From the NCBI GenBank assembly GCA_015222985.1, contig JADFWI010000258.1, positions 1-6,347 on the forward strand: a stretch of 6,347 bases of DNA, in the 5' to 3' direction. The notes under the pieces were generated by a model. It had not been told where the DNA came from. It was given only the letters and a program-made list of their open reading frames with translations, and made no database searches. A program made the translations under genes and the position numbers. Shown piece after piece: positions 6,264 to 6,347 of this stretch. Each line of letters opens with the position of its first letter. The first letter of the stretch is position 1. Source of the DNA: Pseudomonadota bacterium (lineage in GTDB: Bacteria; Desulfobacterota; Desulfobacteria; Desulfobacterales; C00003060).

Positions 6264-6270
6264 ATCGCCG

Positions 6271-6336
6271 ACTTCGCCAGCCTACTCCGCCGAAGTGGCA
6301 ACGGCTACGAAGGCCGGGAAGTAGCCTTGGCTACGA
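6271..6336. repeat. GC-rich intergenic palindromic repeat element
   Basis: ACTTCG (6271-6276) and CGAAGT (6291-6296) form an inverted repeat. GGCTACGA occurs twice (6303-6310 and 6329-6336), and GTAGCC-TT-GGCTAC (6321-6334) is a near-perfect palindrome. All minus-strand frames contain stops here, so it is not the end of a gene. The layered short palindromes look like a dispersed intergenic repeat that continues past the right edge. No promoter for the PEBP gene could be picked out in this stretch. Confidence 0.45.
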
Positions 6337-6347
6337 CGGCTGAAAGA

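Noticed and set aside
1..6347. tRNA, rRNA, CRISPR array, complete insertion sequence
   Set aside because: No cloverleaf or rRNA-like conserved stretches, no regularly spaced direct repeats and no transposase-like reading frame were seen on either strand.

Overview
This 6.3-kb window has roughly balanced base composition and looks like chromosomal DNA from an anaerobe-type or environmental bacterium. The gene set does not fix a phylum. The mix of a GT4 glycosyltransferase pair, an AsnA ligase, an AAA_14/DUF4143 ATPase and a GC-rich intergenic palindromic repeat would fit PVC-group (Kiritimatiellota/Verrucomicrobiota) or Desulfobacterota genomes. That placement is an impression from gene content, not a demonstration.

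Left part (1-3912, all minus strand). Reading in the direction of transcription, asnA (aspartate-ammonia ligase) comes first. After 150 nt comes a 769-residue protein made of a GT4 glycosyltransferase joined to a C-terminal alpha-barrel-like domain, and 10 nt later a second GT4 glycosyltransferase that runs off the left edge. The two glycosyltransferases form a tight operon: the ribosome-binding site of the second overlaps the stop codon of the first. They probably act in one polysaccharide or oligosaccharide pathway. AsnA makes asparagine and probably has its own transcription.

Middle (3913-5488). A short intergenic segment holds two back-to-back promoters, both with a consensus TTGACA -35 box. 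The leftward one drives a possible 66-residue small protein of unknown function, followed by asnA on the same strand. The rightward one drives an ATPase with an N-terminal AAA_14 P-loop domain and a C-terminal DUF4143 nuclease-like domain. The rightward -10 box lies so close to the ATG, with no Shine-Dalgarno sequence and no usable upstream start, that the ATPase mRNA is predicted to be leaderless or nearly so. A perfect 9-bp inverted repeat spans the -10 box and the first codons, as an autoregulatory operator might.

Right part (5489-6347). A hairpin between the convergent ATPase and PEBP genes is a likely terminator. The PEBP (YbhB/YbcL, Raf-kinase-inhibitor-like) gene has two in-frame starts, each with a near-perfect Shine-Dalgarno sequence 8 nt upstream. 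One would give a protein with a Sec signal peptide and the other the bare cytosolic domain, so one gene may supply two cell compartments. The last ~110 bases contain no gene; they hold a strong hairpin and a GC-rich repeat-like element.

The most interesting items are the two-start PEBP gene and the divergent small-ORF/DUF4143-ATPase module with its leaderless start and inverted repeat.
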